Shown here in pieces: positions 5,760 to 6,396 of a DNA stretch of 6,396 nt. The translations under genes and the position numbers were made by a program. Each line of letters opens with the position of its first letter. Positions within the stretch are counted from its first letter, which is position 1. The notes below the pieces were generated by a model. The model saw only the letters and a list, made by a program, of their open reading frames with translations, searched no databases and was not told the DNA's origin. This DNA comes from Campylobacterota bacterium. GTDB taxonomy: Bacteria; Campylobacterota; Campylobacteria; Campylobacterales; SZUA-545. The stretch lies in assembly GCA_030836705.1 (NCBI GenBank), contig JAUPLZ010000216.1, positions 1 through 6,396 on the forward strand. The letters run 5' to 3'.

Positions 5760-6396
5760 TTAATACTCTTTTGAGATTGTAAGCAGGAAGTTGGTGCCTT
5801 CTTGCCTATAGTCGTCTATATATGTATCCGGCGGCGGCGGAGACGGGTATCGTATATCCGAAGCCAGAATGTTCTTTGCACTTAGTGTAATATGGTAATC
5901 GTTTTTACGGTCGTAATAAGAGACAGCCATGTCTGCATCGACATAAGACTTTACTTCGTCGCGCGTATCTTTCTCGGTCGTTCCTGTCCATAAATTAACA
6001 TATTCGCCTATACGCTGTTTTTCGCCTACATATCTGGCGACCCCGCTAAGTGAGAGGTAGTCGCTGAAATTGTAGATATAGTACCCTTTCACAAGATGCT
6101 TGGCTACATTTGGCAGATAGTTGTGGTCTTTGTCTTTCCCGTCAACCAGTGCATAGTTCAGGTATAGCTGGTCAGAAGAGCTTAACTGACCTTTGTACTC
6201 CAGCTCAAGACCGTATATGGTCGTGTCCATCTCGTTCTTGAATTCTGGCGGGGATGACGAGTATATCTGGTCTTTATTCTCAAGATAGAAAAGGTTGCTT
6301 TGAAGATGGCTGTCTGATGAGAATTTGTGTATATATGCCGCTTCATAAGCATTCACGCGTTCAGGATCAAGGTCGGTAGTGCCGGTTCTGGCTGTG
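5760..6396 (-). CDS. TonB-dependent outer-membrane receptor, C-terminal barrel only
   Basis: The frame is open from the window edge to TAA 5762-5760, giving 212 residues of the C-terminal beta-barrel; the signal peptide, plug and TonB box lie upstream, outside the window. The edge reads ARTGTTDLDPERVNAYEAAY, matching the LxPE...YE barrel motif of TonB-dependent receptors. Alternating amphipathic strands follow: TIYGLELEYKGQLSSSDQ, LYLNYALVDG, HLVKGYYIYNF, LSLSGVARYVGEKQR and ITLSAKNILASDIRYPSP. The end has the typical last hairpin (NILxxDxRYPSP, DTYIDDYRQEG) and a final strand ending in Tyr (FLLTISKEY). Such receptors import iron complexes, vitamin B12, nickel or oligosaccharides using TonB-ExbBD energy; the substrate cannot be told from the barrel end. 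The GTG at 6356-6354 is an internal Val codon, not a start, because receptor sequence continues upstream of it. It is followed after 1 nt by the YfiR-like gene, so they are surely cotranscribed. GC content is about 45% in counted lines, above the neighbouring housekeeping genes. Confidence 0.9.
   Translation of the reverse strand, partial: TARTGTTDLDPERVNAYEAAYIHKFSSDSHLQSNLFYLENKDQIYSSSPPEFKNEMDTTIYGLELEYKGQLSSSDQLYLNYALVDGKDKDHNYLPNVAKHLVKGYYIYNFSDYLSLSGVARYVGEKQRIGEYVNLWTGTTEKDTRDEVKSYVDADMAVSYYDRKNDYHITLSAKNILASDIRYPSPPPPDTYIDDYRQEGTNFLLTISKEY

Noticed and set aside
6354..6356. GTG as the start of a 198-residue protein
   Set aside because: Receptor-like sequence (TGTTDLDPER) continues in frame upstream to the window edge, so this is an internal Val codon.

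Overview
The window looks like chromosomal DNA from a Campylobacterota (epsilonproteobacterial) organism, perhaps a free-living Sulfurimonas- or Sulfuricurvum-like lineage. The evidence is the AT-rich coding sequence, the close epsilon-type resemblance of DnaB and IspG, a long charged insert near the DnaB C-terminus of the kind described for Helicobacter DnaB, and a two-component kinase with an AHxWRxPLNA-type H-box. Genus placement is an inference. No tRNA, rRNA, CRISPR array, IS element or origin was seen.

All six genes lie on the minus strand, so transcription runs from position 6396 towards 1. In that order they are: the 3' end of a TonB-dependent outer-membrane receptor (5760-6396, start outside the window); a small secreted YfiR/DUF4154-like protein (5219-5758); a membrane PAS-containing sensor histidine kinase (3339-5219); ispG (2210-3268), interrupted by one in-frame TAA; dnaB (769-2205); and the 5' end of a manC/algA-type mannose-1-phosphate guanylyltransferase (1-752, C-terminal half outside the window). 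There is no gene-free stretch longer than 70 bases.

The first three genes form a tight envelope-spanning signalling unit: 1 nt separates receptor and YfiR-like gene, and the YfiR-like stop and kinase start overlap as TGATG. A plausible reading is outer-membrane receptor, then periplasmic YfiR-like modulator, then inner-membrane kinase. This resembles the YfiB-YfiR-YfiN arrangement of Pseudomonas, but with a histidine kinase in place of the diguanylate cyclase. No response regulator is present in the window. The receptor and YfiR-like genes are visibly more GC-rich (about 45% in hand-counted lines) than the kinase and housekeeping genes (low to mid 30s), which suggests they have a different history.

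The last three genes are housekeeping: ispG (isoprenoid precursors by the MEP pathway), dnaB (replicative helicase) and manC (GDP-mannose for surface glycans). They are closely spaced (4 and 16 nt) behind a 70-nt gap that holds a probable extended -10 promoter. The most striking anomaly is the nonsense codon at ispG codon 63. The frame stays open and conserved on both sides, and all four iron-sulfur ligands are present. It is therefore a single-base event: either a sequence error, or a very recent lesion in a normally essential gene.
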